Shown here one piece after another: positions 25,843-39,044 of a stretch of DNA of 64,000 bases. The DNA comes from Liolophura sinensis. Lineage: Eukaryota; Mollusca; Polyplacophora; Chitonida; Chitonidae. How positions within the stretch are numbered: position 1 is the stretch's first letter; every line of letters begins with the position of its first letter. The notes beneath the pieces were generated by a model, which made no database searches, was not told where the DNA came from, and saw only the letters and a program-made list of their open reading frames with translations. Position numbers and translations under genes: made by a program. Location: positions 1 to 64,000 of the forward strand of contig NW_027018079.1 in assembly GCF_032854445.1 (NCBI RefSeq), in the 5' to 3' direction.

Positions 25843-26942
25843 CAATTGAACACTGACCCACATCAATAAGGTGCCAAAAGATGCGCAATTGGGCCAGGCA
25901 TCTCCAGCTGTTGAAAAATTGCAAATTTCCTTGGTTTCCATGGAGTAAGAGCCGTTGCTGGGCACGTGATCTTGACATCAATGATTATTCATTTGTGGCT
26001 ACAACCAAAAGTATTGGTCGGAGAGCAACGCGGTTTGCACCATTCGATTTCTCGTCAAAAAATACGTCGGATTAGCCTCTTACCAGCAGCATTGGAATAG
26101 TTTTTGCACTTTTGGATTTTTGCCTGGTCTTTTTGCGAATTGAAATCGGCTACATTAACTATGTACAGTCGCAACTGGTCATTACTATATTCAACTTTTC
26201 ATTATAAGTTATGTGCCCTTCGGTAGCCCAGACGACGTCAAATCTTTGGGCCGAGCCCATTTAACTCACCCAGCAAATGTCTTACTTCTAAGTCGAAGAC
26301 AAACTCAATGTCTTTATCTACATGTAGAAAAACCACACCATTTGTATATAAAAAAAACACAAGGTACATGATACAGTCCGCTGTAAAAAGTACAATTGAA
26401 AACTGACCCACATCAATAAGGTGGCAAAAGATGCGCAATTGGGCCAGGCATCTCCAGCTGTTGAAAAATTGCAAATTTCCTTGGTTTCCATGGAGTAAGA
26501 GCCGTTGCTGGGCACGTGATCTTGACATCAATGATTATTCATTTGTGGCTACAGCCAAAAGTATTGGTCAGAGAGCAACGCGGTTTGCACCATTCGATTT
26601 CTCGTCAAAAAAAACGTCGGATTAGCCTCTTACCAGCAGCATTGGAACAGTTTTTCCACTTTTGGATTTTTGCCTGGTCTTTTTGCGAATTGAAATCGGC
26701 TACATTAACTATGTACAGTCGCAACTGGTCATTACTATATTCAACTTTTCATTATAAGTTATGTGCCCTTCGGTAGCCCAGACGACGTCAAATCTTTGGG
26801 CCGAGCCCATTTAACTCACCCAGCAAATGTCTTACTTCTAAGTCGAAGACAAACTCAATGTCTTTATCTACATGTAGAAAAACCACACCATTTGTATATA
26901 AAAAAAACACAAGGTACATAATACAGTCCGCTGTAAAATGTA

Positions 26943-28592
26943 CAATTGAAAACTGACCCACATCAATAAGGTGCCAAAAGATGCGCAATTGGGCCAGGCA
27001 TCTCCAGCTGTTGAAAAATTGCAAATTTCCTTGGTTTCCATGGAGTAAGAGCCGTTGCTGGGCACGTGATCTTGACATCAATGATTATTCATTTGTGGCT
27101 ACAGCCAAAAGTATTGGTCGGAGAGCAACGCGGTTTGCACCATTCGATTTCTCGTCAAAAAATACGTCGGAGTAGCCTCTTATCAGCAGCATTGGAACAG
27201 TTTTTGCACTTTTGGATTTTTGCCTGGTAATTTTTCTAATTGAAATCGGCTACATTAACTATGTACAATCGCGACTGGTCATTACTATATTCAACTTTTC
27301 ATTATAAGTTATGTGCCCTTCGGTAGCCCAGACGACGTCAAATCTTTGGGCCAAGCCCATTTAACTCACCCAGCAAATGTCTTACTTCTAAGTCGAAGAC
27401 AAACTCAATGTCTTTATCTACATGTAGATAAACCACACCATTTGTATATAAAAAACCACAAGGTACATGATACAGTCTGCTGTAAAAAAAGTACAATTGA
27501 ACACTGACCCACATCAATAAGGTGCCAAAAGATGCGCAATTGGGCCAGGCATCTCCAGCTGTTGAAAAATTGCAAATTTCCTTGGTTTCCATGGAGTAAG
27601 AGCCGTTGCTGGGCACGTGATCTTGACATCAATGATTATTCATTTGTGGCTACAGCCAAAAGTATTGGTCGGAGAGCAACGCGGTTTGCACCTTTCGATT
27701 TCTCGTCAAAAAATACGTCGGATTAGCCTCTTACCAGCAGCATTGGAACAGTTTTTCCATTTTTGGATTTTTGCCTGGTCTTTTTGCTAATTGAAATCGG
27801 CTACATTAACTATGTACAATCGCGACTGGTCATTACTATATTCAACTTTTCATTATAAGTTATGTGCCCTTCGGTAGCCCAGACGACGTCAAGTCTTTGG
27901 GCCAAGCCCATTTAACTCACCCAGCAAATGTCTTACTTCTAAGTCGAAGACAAACTCAATGTCTTTATCTACATGTAGAAAAACCACACCATTTGTATAT
28001 AAAAAAAACACAAGGTACTTGATACAGTCCGCTGTAAAAAGTACAATTGAACACTGACCCACATCAATAAGGTGCCAAAAGATGCGCAATTGGGCCAGGC
28101 ATCTCCAGCTGTTGAAAAATTGCAAATTTCCTTGGTTTCCATGGAGTAAGAGCCGTTGCTGGGCACGTGATCTTGACATCAATGATTATTCATTTGTGGC
28201 TACAGCCAAAAGTATTGGTCGGAGAGCAACGCGGTTTGCACCATTCGATTTCTCGTCAAAAAATACGTCGGATTAGCCTCTTACCAGCAGCATTGGAACA
28301 GTTTTTCTACTTTTGGATTTTTGCCTGGTCTTTTTGCAAATTGAAATCGGCTACATTTACTATGTACAATCGCGACTGGTCATTATTATGTTCAACTTTT
28401 CATTATAAGTTATGTGCCCTTCGGTAGCCCAGACGACGTCAAATCTTTGGGCCAAGCCCATTTAACTCACCCAGCAAATGTCTTACTTCTAAGTCGAAGA
28501 CAATCTCAATGTCTTTATCTACATGTAGAAAAACTACACCATTTGTATATAAAAAAACACAAGGTACTTGATACAGTCAGCTGTAAAAAGTA
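26943..28592. repeat. Three-unit block, copy 2 of a 5.5-kb-spaced duplication
   Basis: This matches 21443-23092 at offsets of 5,500-5,501 bp. Differences seen are CTTATCAGCAG (27178-27188), CACGTGATC in place of CACGTCATC in the middle unit, and CAGTCAGCTG in place of CAGTCCGCTG near 28574. Confidence 0.82.
27413..27432. repeat. 20-bp perfect palindrome (variant unit 3 of 5)
   Basis: Same 20-base self-complementary sequence. It lies in the unit at 26943, the 5.5-kb-spaced copy of the unit at 21443. Confidence 0.97.
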
Positions 28593-29142
28593 CAATTGAA
28601 CACTGACCCACATCAATAAGGTGCCAAAAGATGCGCAATTGGGCCAGGCATCTCCAGCTGTTGAAAAATTGCAAATTTCCTTGGTTTCCATGGAGTAAGA
28701 GCCGTTGCTGGGCACGTGATCTTGACATCAATGATTATTCATTTGTGGCTACAGCCAAAAGTATTGGTCGGAGAGCAACGCGGTTTGCACCATTCGATTT
28801 CTCGTCAAAACATACGTCGGATTAGCCTCTTACCAGCAGCATTGGAACAGTTTTTCTACTTTTGGATTTTTGCCTGGTTTTTTTGCAAATTGAAATCGGC
28901 TACATTTACTATGTACAATCGCGACTGGTCATTATTATGTTCAACTTTTCATTATAAGTTATGTGCCCTTCGGTAGCCCAGACGACGTCAAATCTTTGGG
29001 CCAAGCCCATTTAACTCACCCAGCAAATGTCTTACTTCTAAGTCGAAGACAATCTCAATGTCTTTATCTACATGTAGAAAAACCACACCATTTGTATATA
29101 AAAAAAACACAAGGTACTTGATACAGTCCGCTGTAAAAAGTA

Positions 29143-30792
29143 CAATTGAACACTGACCCACATCAATAAGGTGCCAAAGATGCGCAATTGGGCCAGGCAT
29201 CTCCAGCTGTTGAAAAATTGCAAATTTCCTTGGTTTCCCCATGGAGTAAGAGCCGTTGCTGGGCACGTGATCTTGACATCAATGATTATTCATTTGTGGC
29301 TACAGCCAAAAGTATTAGTCAGAGAGCAACGCGGTTTGCACCATTCGATTTCTCGTCAAAAAATACGTCGGATTAGCCTCTTACCAGCAGCATTGGAACA
29401 GTTTTTCCACTTTTGGAATTTTACCTGGTCTTTTTGCTAATTGAAATCGGCTACATTAACTATGTACAATCGCGACTGGTCATTACTATATTCAACTTTT
29501 CATTATAAGTTATGTGCCCTTCGGTAGCCCAGACGACGTCAAATCTTTGGGCCAAGCCCATTTAACTCACCCAGCAAATGTCTTACTTCTAAGTCGAAGA
29601 CAAACTCAATGTCTTTATCTACATGTAGAAAAACCACACCATTTGTATATAAAAAAAACACAAGGTACATGATACAGTCTGCTGTAAAAAGTACAATTAA
29701 CACTGACCCACATCAATAAGGTGGCAAAAGATGCGCAATTGGGCCAGGCATCTCCAGCTGTTGAAAAATTGCAAATTTCCTTGGTTTCCATGGAGTAAGA
29801 GCCGTTGCTGGGCACGTGATCTTGACATCAATGATTATTCATTTGTGGCTACAGCCAAAAGTATTGGTCGGAGAGCAACGCGGTTTGCACCATTCGATTT
29901 CTCGTCCAAAAATACGTCGGATTAGCCTCTTACCAGCAGCATTGGAACAGTTTTTCTACTTTTGGATTTTTGCCTGGTTTTTTTGCGAATTGAAATCGGC
30001 TACATTTACTATGTACAATCGCGACTGGTCATTATTATGTTCAACTTTTCATTATAAGTTATGTGCCCTTCGGTAGCCCAGACGACGTCAAATCTTTGGG
30101 CCAAGCCCATTTAACTCACCCAGCAAATGTCTTACTTCTAAGTCGAAGACAATCTCAATGTCTTTATCTACCATGTAGAAAAACCACACCATTTGTATAT
30201 AAAAAAAACACAAGGTACTTGATACAGTCCGCTGTAAAAGTACAATTGAACACTGACCCACATCAATAAGGTGCCAAAAGATGCGCAATTGGGCCAGGCA
30301 TCTCCAGCTGTTGAAAAATTGCAAATTTCCTTGGTTTCCATGCAGTAAGAGCCGTTGCTGGCACGTGATCTTGACATCAATGATTATTCATTTGTGGCTA
30401 CAGCCAAAAGTATTGGTCGGAGAGCAACGCGGTTTGCACCATTCGATTTCTCGTCAAAAAATACGTCGGATTAGCCTCTTACCAGCAGCATTGGAACAGT
30501 TTTTCTACTTTTGGATTTTTGCCTGGTCTTTTTGCTAATTGAAATCGGCTACATTTACTATGTACAATCGCGACTGGTCATTATTATGTTCAACGTTTCA
30601 TTATAAGTTATGTGCCCTTCGGTAGCCCAGACGACGTCAAATCTTTGGGCCAAGCCCATTTAACTCACCCGGCAAATGTCTTACTTCTAAGTCGAAGACA
30701 AACTCAATGTCTTTATCTACATGTAGAAAAACCACACCATTTGTATATAAAAAAAAACACAAGGTACTTGATACAGTCCGCTGTAAAAAGTA
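29143..30792. repeat. Partial (three-unit) copy of the 3.3-kb hexamer, with indels
   Basis: Units at 29143, 29694 and 30243 match those at 31343, 31893 and 32443: TTAGTCAGAG with GGAATTTTACC, then GTGGCAAAAG with CTGGTTTTTTTGCG, then CCATGCAGTAAG. This copy alone carries at least six single- or two-base indels between about 29175 and 30361. One substitution-like difference, CTCGTCCAAAAA near 29904, is shared with the older copy at 14841. The hexamer register was therefore present before the two full copies. Confidence 0.85.
29175..30361. other. Cluster of single-base indels relative to two near-identical copies
   Basis: Compared with 31343-32994 and 34644-36294, this interval has one A lost at about 29175-29179, two extra Cs at 29237-29240, one T lost at about 29697, one C gained at 30171-30172, one A lost at about 30236-30239 and one G lost at about 30360. 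None of these is present in either other copy. The changes nearly cancel in length. Confidence 0.85.
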
Positions 30793-33700
30793 CAATTGAA
30801 CACTGACCCACATCAATAAGGTGCCAAAAGATGCGCAATTGGGCCAGGCATCTCCAGCTGTTGAAAAATTGCAAATTTCCTTGGTTTCCATGGAGTAAGA
30901 GCCGTTGCTGGGCACGTGATCTTGACATCAATGATTATTCATTTGTGGCTACAGCCAAAAGTATTGGTCGGAGAGCAACGGGGTTTGCACCATTCGATTT
31001 CTCGTCAAAAAATACGTCGGATTAGCCTCTTACCAGCAGCATTGGAACAGTTTTTCTACTTTTGGATTTTTGCCTGGTCTTTTTGCGAATTGAAATCGGC
31101 TACATTTACTATGTACAATCGCGACTGGTCATTATTATGTTCAACCTTTCATTATAAGTTATGTGCCCTTCGGTAGCCCAGACGACGTCAAATCTTTGGG
31201 CCAAGCCCATTTAACTCACCCAGCAAATGTCTTACTTCTAAGTCGAAGACAATCTCAATGTCTTTATCTACATGTAGAAAAACCACACCATTTGTATATA
31301 AAAAAAACACAAGGTACTTGATACAGTCCGCTGTAAAAAGTACAATTGAACACTGACCCACATCAATAAGGTGCCAAAAGATGCGCAATTGGGCCAGGCA
31401 TCTCCAGCTGTTGAAAAATTGCAAATTTCCTTGGTTTCCATGGAGTAAGAGCCGTTGCTGGGCACGTGATCTTGACATCAATGATTATTCATTTGTGGCT
31501 ACAGCCAAAAGTATTAGTCAGAGAGCAACGCGGTTTGCACCATTCGATTTCTCGTCAAAAAATACGTCGGATTAGCCTCTTACCAGCAGCATTGGAACAG
31601 TTTTTCCACTTTTGGAATTTTACCTGGTCTTTTTGCTAATTGAAATCGGCTACATTAACTATGTACAATCGCGACTGGTCATTACTATATTCAACTTTTC
31701 ATTATAAGTTATGTGCCCTTCGGTAGCCCAGACGACGTCAAATCTTTGGGCCAAGCCCATTTAACTCACCCAGCAAATGTCTTACTTCTAAGTCGAAGAC
31801 AAACTCAATGTCTTTATCTACATGTAGAAAAACCACACCATTTGTATATAAAAAAAACACAAGGTACATGATACAGTCTGCTGTAAAAAGTACAATTTAA
31901 CACTGACCCACATCAATAAGGTGGCAAAAGATGCGCAATTGGGCCAGGCATCTCCAGCTGTTGAAAAATTGCAAATTTCCTTGGTTTCCATGGAGTAAGA
32001 GCCGTTGCTGGGCACGTGATCTTGACATCAATGATTATTCATTTGTGGCTACAGCCAAAAGTATTGGTCGGAGAGCAACGCGGTTTGCACCATTCGATTT
32101 CTCGTCAAAAAATACGTCGGATTAGCCTCTTACCAGCAGCATTGGAACAGTTTTTCTACTTTTGGATTTTTGCCTGGTTTTTTTGCGAATTGAAATCGGC
32201 TACATTTACTATGTACAATCGCGACTGGTCATTATTATGTTCAACTTTTCATTATAAGTTATGTGCCCTTCGGTAGCCCAGACGACGTCAAATCTTTGGG
32301 CCAAGCCCATTTAACTCACCCAGCAAATGTCTTACTTCTAAGTCGAAGACAATCTCAATGTCTTTATCTACATGTAGAAAAACCACACCATTTGTATATA
32401 AAAAAAACACAAGGTACTTGATACAGTCCGCTGTAAAAAGTACAATTGAACACTGACCCACATCAATAAGGTGCCAAAAGATGCGCAATTGGGCCAGGCA
32501 TCTCCAGCTGTTGAAAAATTGCAAATTTCCTTGGTTTCCATGCAGTAAGAGCCGTTGCTGGGCACGTGATCTTGACATCAATGATTATTCATTTGTGGCT
32601 ACAGCCAAAAGTATTGGTCGGAGAGCAACGCGGTTTGCACCATTCGATTTCTCGTCAAAAAATACGTCGGATTAGCCTCTTACCAGCAGCATTGGAACAG
32701 TTTTTCTACTTTTGGATTTTTGCCTGGTCTTTTTGCTAATTGAAATCGGCTACATTTACTATGTACAATCGCGACTGGTCATTATTATGTTCAACGTTTC
32801 ATTATAAGTTATGTGCCCTTCGGTAGCCCAGACGACGTCAAATCTTTGGGCCAAGCCCATTTAACTCACCCGGCAAATGTCTTACTTCTAAGTCGAAGAC
32901 AAACTCAATGTCTTTATCTACATGTAGAAAAACCACACCATTTGTATATAAAAAAAAAACACAAGGTACTTGATACAGTCCGCTGTAAAAAGTACAATTG
33001 AACACTGACCCACATCAATAAGGTGCCAAAAGATGCGCAATTGGGCCAGGCATCTCCAGCTGTTGAAAAATTGCAAATTTCCTTGGTTTCCATGGAGTAA
33101 GAGCCGTTGCTGGGCACGTGATCTTGACATCAATGATTATTCATTTGTGGCTACAGCCAAAAGTATTGGTCGGAGAGCAACGGGGTTTGCACCATTCGAT
33201 TTCTCGTCAAAAAATACGTCGGATTAGCCTCTTACCAGCAGCATTGGAACAGTTTTTCTACTTTTGGATTTTTGCCTGGTCTTTTTGCGAATTGAAATCG
33301 GCTACATTTACTATGTACAATCGCGACTGGTCATTATTATGTTCAACCTTTCATTATAAGTTATGTGCCCTTCGGTAGCCCAGACGACGTCAAATCTTTG
33401 GGCCAAGCCCATTTAACTCACCCAGCAAATGTCTTACTTCTAAGTCGAAGACAATTTCAATGTCTTTATCTACATGTAGAAAAACCACACCATTTGTATA
33501 TAAAAAAACACAAGGTACTTGATACAGTCCGCTGTAAAAAGTACAATTGAACACTGACCCACATCAATAAGGTGCCAAAAGATGTGCAATTGGGCCAGGC
33601 ATCTCCAGCTGTTGAAAAATTGCAAATTTCCTTGGTTTCAATGGAGTAGGAGCCGTTGCTGGGCACGTCATCTTGACATCAATGATTATTCATTTGTGGC

Positions 33701-34093
33701 TACAGCCAAAAGTATTGGTTGGAGAGCAACGCGGTTTGCACCATTCGATTTCACGTCAAAAAATACGTCGGATTAGCCTCTTACCAGCAGCATTGGAACA
33801 GTTTTTCTACTTTCGGATTTTTGCCTGGTCTTTTTCCGAATTGAAATCGGCTACATTTACTATGTACAATCGCGACTGGTCATTATTATGTTCAACGTTT
33901 CATTATAAGTTATGTGCCCTTCGGTAGCCCAGACAACGTCAAATCTTTGGGCCAAGCCCATTTAACTCACCCGGCAAATGTCTTACTTCTAAGTCGAAGA
34001 CAAACTCAATGTCTTTATCTACATGTAGAAAAACCACACCATTTGTATATAAAAAAAACACAAGGTACTTGATACAGTCCGCTGTAAAAAGTA
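30793..34093. repeat. 3.3-kb hexameric higher-order repeat, copy 1
   Basis: Six units start at 30793, 31343, 31893, 32443, 32995 and 33544. Their markers in order are: AACGGGGTTTG with CAACCTTTC and AATCTC; TTAGTCAGAG with GGAATTTTACC and CAATTTAACAC; GTGGCAAAAG with CTGGTTTTTTTGCG; CCATGCAGTAAG with CCCGGC; AACGGGGTTTG with AATTTCAATG; ATGTGCAATTGG with TTCAATGGAGTAGG, CACGTCATC, ATTTCACGTC and GACAACGTC. Copy 2 follows at once. The only difference found is the length of one A-run (10 versus 9 bases, near 32950 and 36251), which explains 3,301 versus 3,300 bp. Confidence 0.93.
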
Positions 34094-37000
34094 CAATTGA
34101 ACACTGACCCACATCAATAAGGTGCCAAAAGATGCGCAATTGGGCCAGGCATCTCCAGCTGTTGAAAAATTGCAAATTTCCTTGGTTTCCATGGAGTAAG
34201 AGCCGTTGCTGGGCACGTGATCTTGACATCAATGATTATTCATTTGTGGCTACAGCCAAAAGTATTGGTCGGAGAGCAACGGGGTTTGCACCATTCGATT
34301 TCTCGTCAAAAAATACGTCGGATTAGCCTCTTACCAGCAGCATTGGAACAGTTTTTCTACTTTTGGATTTTTGCCTGGTCTTTTTGCGAATTGAAATCGG
34401 CTACATTTACTATGTACAATCGCGACTGGTCATTATTATGTTCAACCTTTCATTATAAGTTATGTGCCCTTCGGTAGCCCAGACGACGTCAAATCTTTGG
34501 GCCAAGCCCATTTAACTCACCCAGCAAATGTCTTACTTCTAAGTCGAAGACAATCTCAATGTCTTTATCTACATGTAGAAAAACCACACCATTTGTATAT
34601 AAAAAAAACACAAGGTACTTGATACAGTCCGCTGTAAAAAGTACAATTGAACACTGACCCACATCAATAAGGTGCCAAAAGATGCGCAATTGGGCCAGGC
34701 ATCTCCAGCTGTTGAAAAATTGCAAATTTCCTTGGTTTCCATGGAGTAAGAGCCGTTGCTGGGCACGTGATCTTGACATCAATGATTATTCATTTGTGGC
34801 TACAGCCAAAAGTATTAGTCAGAGAGCAACGCGGTTTGCACCATTCGATTTCTCGTCAAAAAATACGTCGGATTAGCCTCTTACCAGCAGCATTGGAACA
34901 GTTTTTCCACTTTTGGAATTTTACCTGGTCTTTTTGCTAATTGAAATCGGCTACATTAACTATGTACAATCGCGACTGGTCATTACTATATTCAACTTTT
35001 CATTATAAGTTATGTGCCCTTCGGTAGCCCAGACGACGTCAAATCTTTGGGCCAAGCCCATTTAACTCACCCAGCAAATGTCTTACTTCTAAGTCGAAGA
35101 CAAACTCAATGTCTTTATCTACATGTAGAAAAACCACACCATTTGTATATAAAAAAAACACAAGGTACATGATACAGTCTGCTGTAAAAAGTACAATTTA
35201 ACACTGACCCACATCAATAAGGTGGCAAAAGATGCGCAATTGGGCCAGGCATCTCCAGCTGTTGAAAAATTGCAAATTTCCTTGGTTTCCATGGAGTAAG
35301 AGCCGTTGCTGGGCACGTGATCTTGACATCAATGATTATTCATTTGTGGCTACAGCCAAAAGTATTGGTCGGAGAGCAACGCGGTTTGCACCATTCGATT
35401 TCTCGTCAAAAAATACGTCGGATTAGCCTCTTACCAGCAGCATTGGAACAGTTTTTCTACTTTTGGATTTTTGCCTGGTTTTTTTGCGAATTGAAATCGG
35501 CTACATTTACTATGTACAATCGCGACTGGTCATTATTATGTTCAACTTTTCATTATAAGTTATGTGCCCTTCGGTAGCCCAGACGACGTCAAATCTTTGG
35601 GCCAAGCCCATTTAACTCACCCAGCAAATGTCTTACTTCTAAGTCGAAGACAATCTCAATGTCTTTATCTACATGTAGAAAAACCACACCATTTGTATAT
35701 AAAAAAAACACAAGGTACTTGATACAGTCCGCTGTAAAAAGTACAATTGAACACTGACCCACATCAATAAGGTGCCAAAAGATGCGCAATTGGGCCAGGC
35801 ATCTCCAGCTGTTGAAAAATTGCAAATTTCCTTGGTTTCCATGCAGTAAGAGCCGTTGCTGGGCACGTGATCTTGACATCAATGATTATTCATTTGTGGC
35901 TACAGCCAAAAGTATTGGTCGGAGAGCAACGCGGTTTGCACCATTCGATTTCTCGTCAAAAAATACGTCGGATTAGCCTCTTACCAGCAGCATTGGAACA
36001 GTTTTTCTACTTTTGGATTTTTGCCTGGTCTTTTTGCTAATTGAAATCGGCTACATTTACTATGTACAATCGCGACTGGTCATTATTATGTTCAACGTTT
36101 CATTATAAGTTATGTGCCCTTCGGTAGCCCAGACGACGTCAAATCTTTGGGCCAAGCCCATTTAACTCACCCGGCAAATGTCTTACTTCTAAGTCGAAGA
36201 CAAACTCAATGTCTTTATCTACATGTAGAAAAACCACACCATTTGTATATAAAAAAAAACACAAGGTACTTGATACAGTCCGCTGTAAAAAGTACAATTG
36301 AACACTGACCCACATCAATAAGGTGCCAAAAGATGCGCAATTGGGCCAGGCATCTCCAGCTGTTGAAAAATTGCAAATTTCCTTGGTTTCCATGGAGTAA
36401 GAGCCGTTGCTGGGCACGTGATCTTGACATCAATGATTATTCATTTGTGGCTACAGCCAAAAGTATTGGTCGGAGAGCAACGGGGTTTGCACCATTCGAT
36501 TTCTCGTCAAAAAATACGTCGGATTAGCCTCTTACCAGCAGCATTGGAACAGTTTTTCTACTTTTGGATTTTTGCCTGGTCTTTTTGCGAATTGAAATCG
36601 GCTACATTTACTATGTACAATCGCGACTGGTCATTATTATGTTCAACCTTTCATTATAAGTTATGTGCCCTTCGGTAGCCCAGACGACGTCAAATCTTTG
36701 GGCCAAGCCCATTTAACTCACCCAGCAAATGTCTTACTTCTAAGTCGAAGACAATTTCAATGTCTTTATCTACATGTAGAAAAACCACACCATTTGTATA
36801 TAAAAAAACACAAGGTACTTGATACAGTCCGCTGTAAAAAGTACAATTGAACACTGACCCACATCAATAAGGTGCCAAAAGATGTGCAATTGGGCCAGGC
36901 ATCTCCAGCTGTTGAAAAATTGCAAATTTCCTTGGTTTCAATGGAGTAGGAGCCGTTGCTGGGCACGTCATCTTGACATCAATGATTATTCATTTGTGGC

Positions 37001-37393
37001 TACAGCCAAAAGTATTGGTTGGAGAGCAACGCGGTTTGCACCATTCGATTTCACGTCAAAAAATACGTCGGATTAGCCTCTTACCAGCAGCATTGGAACA
37101 GTTTTTCTACTTTCGGATTTTTGCCTGGTCTTTTTCCGAATTGAAATCGGCTACATTTACTATGTACAATCGCGACTGGTCATTATTATGTTCAACGTTT
37201 CATTATAAGTTATGTGCCCTTCGGTAGCCCAGACAACGTCAAATCTTTGGGCCAAGCCCATTTAACTCACCCGGCAAATGTCTTACTTCTAAGTCGAAGA
37301 CAAACTCAATGTCTTTATCTACATGTAGAAAAACCACACCATTTGTATATAAAAAAAACACAAGGTACTTGATACAGTCCGCTGTAAAAAGTA
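34094..37393. repeat. 3.3-kb hexameric higher-order repeat, copy 2
   Basis: Six units (34094, 34644, 35194, 35744, 36295, 36844) repeat copy 1 in the same order and with the same private variants, including GACAACGTC near 37233. The last two units also begin the overlapping 2.75-kb pentamer. Confidence 0.93.
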
Positions 37394-39044
37394 CAATTGA
37401 ACACTGACCCACATCAATAAGGTGCCAAAAGATGCGCAATTGGGCCAGGCATCTCCAGCTGTTGAAAAATTGCAAATTTCCTTGGTTTCCATGGAGTAAG
37501 AGCCGTTGCTGGGCACGTGATCTTGACATCAATGATTATTCATTTGTGGCTACAGCCAAAAGTATTGGTCGGAGAGCAACGCGGTTTGCACCATTCGATT
37601 TCTCGTCAAAAAATACGTCGGAGTAGCCTCTTACCAGCAGCATTGGAACAGTTTTTGCACTTTTGGATTTTTGCCTGGTCTTTTTGCGAATTGAAATCGG
37701 CTACATTAACTATGTACAGTCGCAACTGGTCATTACTATATTCAACTTTTCATTATAAGTTATGTGCCCTTCGGTAGCCCAGACGACGTCAAATCTTTGG
37801 GCCGAGCCCATTTAACTCACCCAGCAAATGTCTTACTTCTAAGTCGAAGACAAACTCAATGTCTTTATCTACATGTAGAAAAACCACACCATTTGTATAT
37901 AAAAAAAACACAAGGTACATGATACAGTCCGCTGTAAAAAGTACAATTGAAAACTGACCCACATCAATAAGGTGCCAAAAGATGCGCAATTGGGCCAGGC
38001 ATCTCCAGCTGTTGAAAAATTGCAAATTTCCTTGGTTTCCATGGAGTAAGAGCCGTTGCTGGGCACGTGATCTTGACATCAATGATTATTCATTTGTGGC
38101 TACAGCCAAAAGTATTGGTCGGAGAGCAACGCGGTTTGCACCATTCGATTTCTCGTCAAAAAAAACGTCGGAGTAGCCTCTTACCAGCAGCATTGGAACA
38201 GTTTTTGCACTTTTGGATTTTTGCCTGGTAATTTTTCTAATTGAAATCGGCTACATTAACTATGTACAATCGCGACTGGTCATTACTATATTCAACTTTT
38301 CATTATAAGTTATGTGCCCTTCGGTAGCCCAGACGACGTCAAATCTTTGGGCCAAGCCCATTTAACTCACCCAGCAAATGTCTTACTTCTAAGTCGAAGA
38401 CAAACTCAATGTCTTTATCTACATGTAGATAAACCACACCATTTGTATATAAAAAACCACAAGGTACATGATACAGTCTGCTGTAAAAAAAGTACAATTG
38501 AACACTGACTCACATCAATAAGGTGCCAAAAGATGCGCAATTGGGCCAGGCATCTCCAGCTGTTGAAAAATTGCAAATTTCCTTGGCTTCCATGGAGTAA
38601 GAGCCGTTGCTGGGCACGTGATCTTGACATCAATGATTATTCATTTGTGGCTACAGCCAAAAGTATTGGTCGGAGAGCAACGCGGTTTGCACCATTCGAT
38701 TTCTCGTCAAAAAATACGTCGGATTAGCCTCTTACCAGCAGCATTGGAACAGTTTTTCTACTTTTGGATTTTTGCCTGGTCTTTTTGCTAATTGAAATCG
38801 GCTACATTTACTATGTACAATCGCGACTGGTCATTATTATGTTCAACTTTTCATTATAAGTTATGTGCCCTTTGGTAGCCCAGACGACGTCAAATCTTTG
38901 GGCCAAGCCCATTTAACTCACCCGGCAAATGTCTTACTTCTAAGTCGAAGACAAACTCAATGTCTTTATCTACATGTAGAAAAACCACACCATTTGTATA
39001 TAAAAAAAACACAAGGTACTTGATACAGTCCGCTGTAAAAAGTA
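36295..39044. repeat. 2.75-kb pentameric higher-order repeat, copy 1
   Basis: Units at 36295 (AACGGGGTTTG, AATTTC), 36844 (ATGTGC, GGAGTAGG), 37394 (CGTCGGAGTAG, CAGTCGCAAC, GCCGAGCCC), 37944 (AAAAAAACGTCGG, CTGGTAATTTTTCT, 20-bp palindrome) and 38495 (CCTTGGCTTCC, beta, CCCGGC). It shares its first two units with hexamer copy 2. The array therefore changes from a six-unit to a five-unit period without a break. Confidence 0.88.
38414..38433. repeat. 20-bp perfect palindrome (variant unit 4 of 5)
   Basis: Same 20-base self-complementary sequence, in the unit at 37944, which is the 18,152-bp-spaced counterpart of the unit at 19792. Confidence 0.97.
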
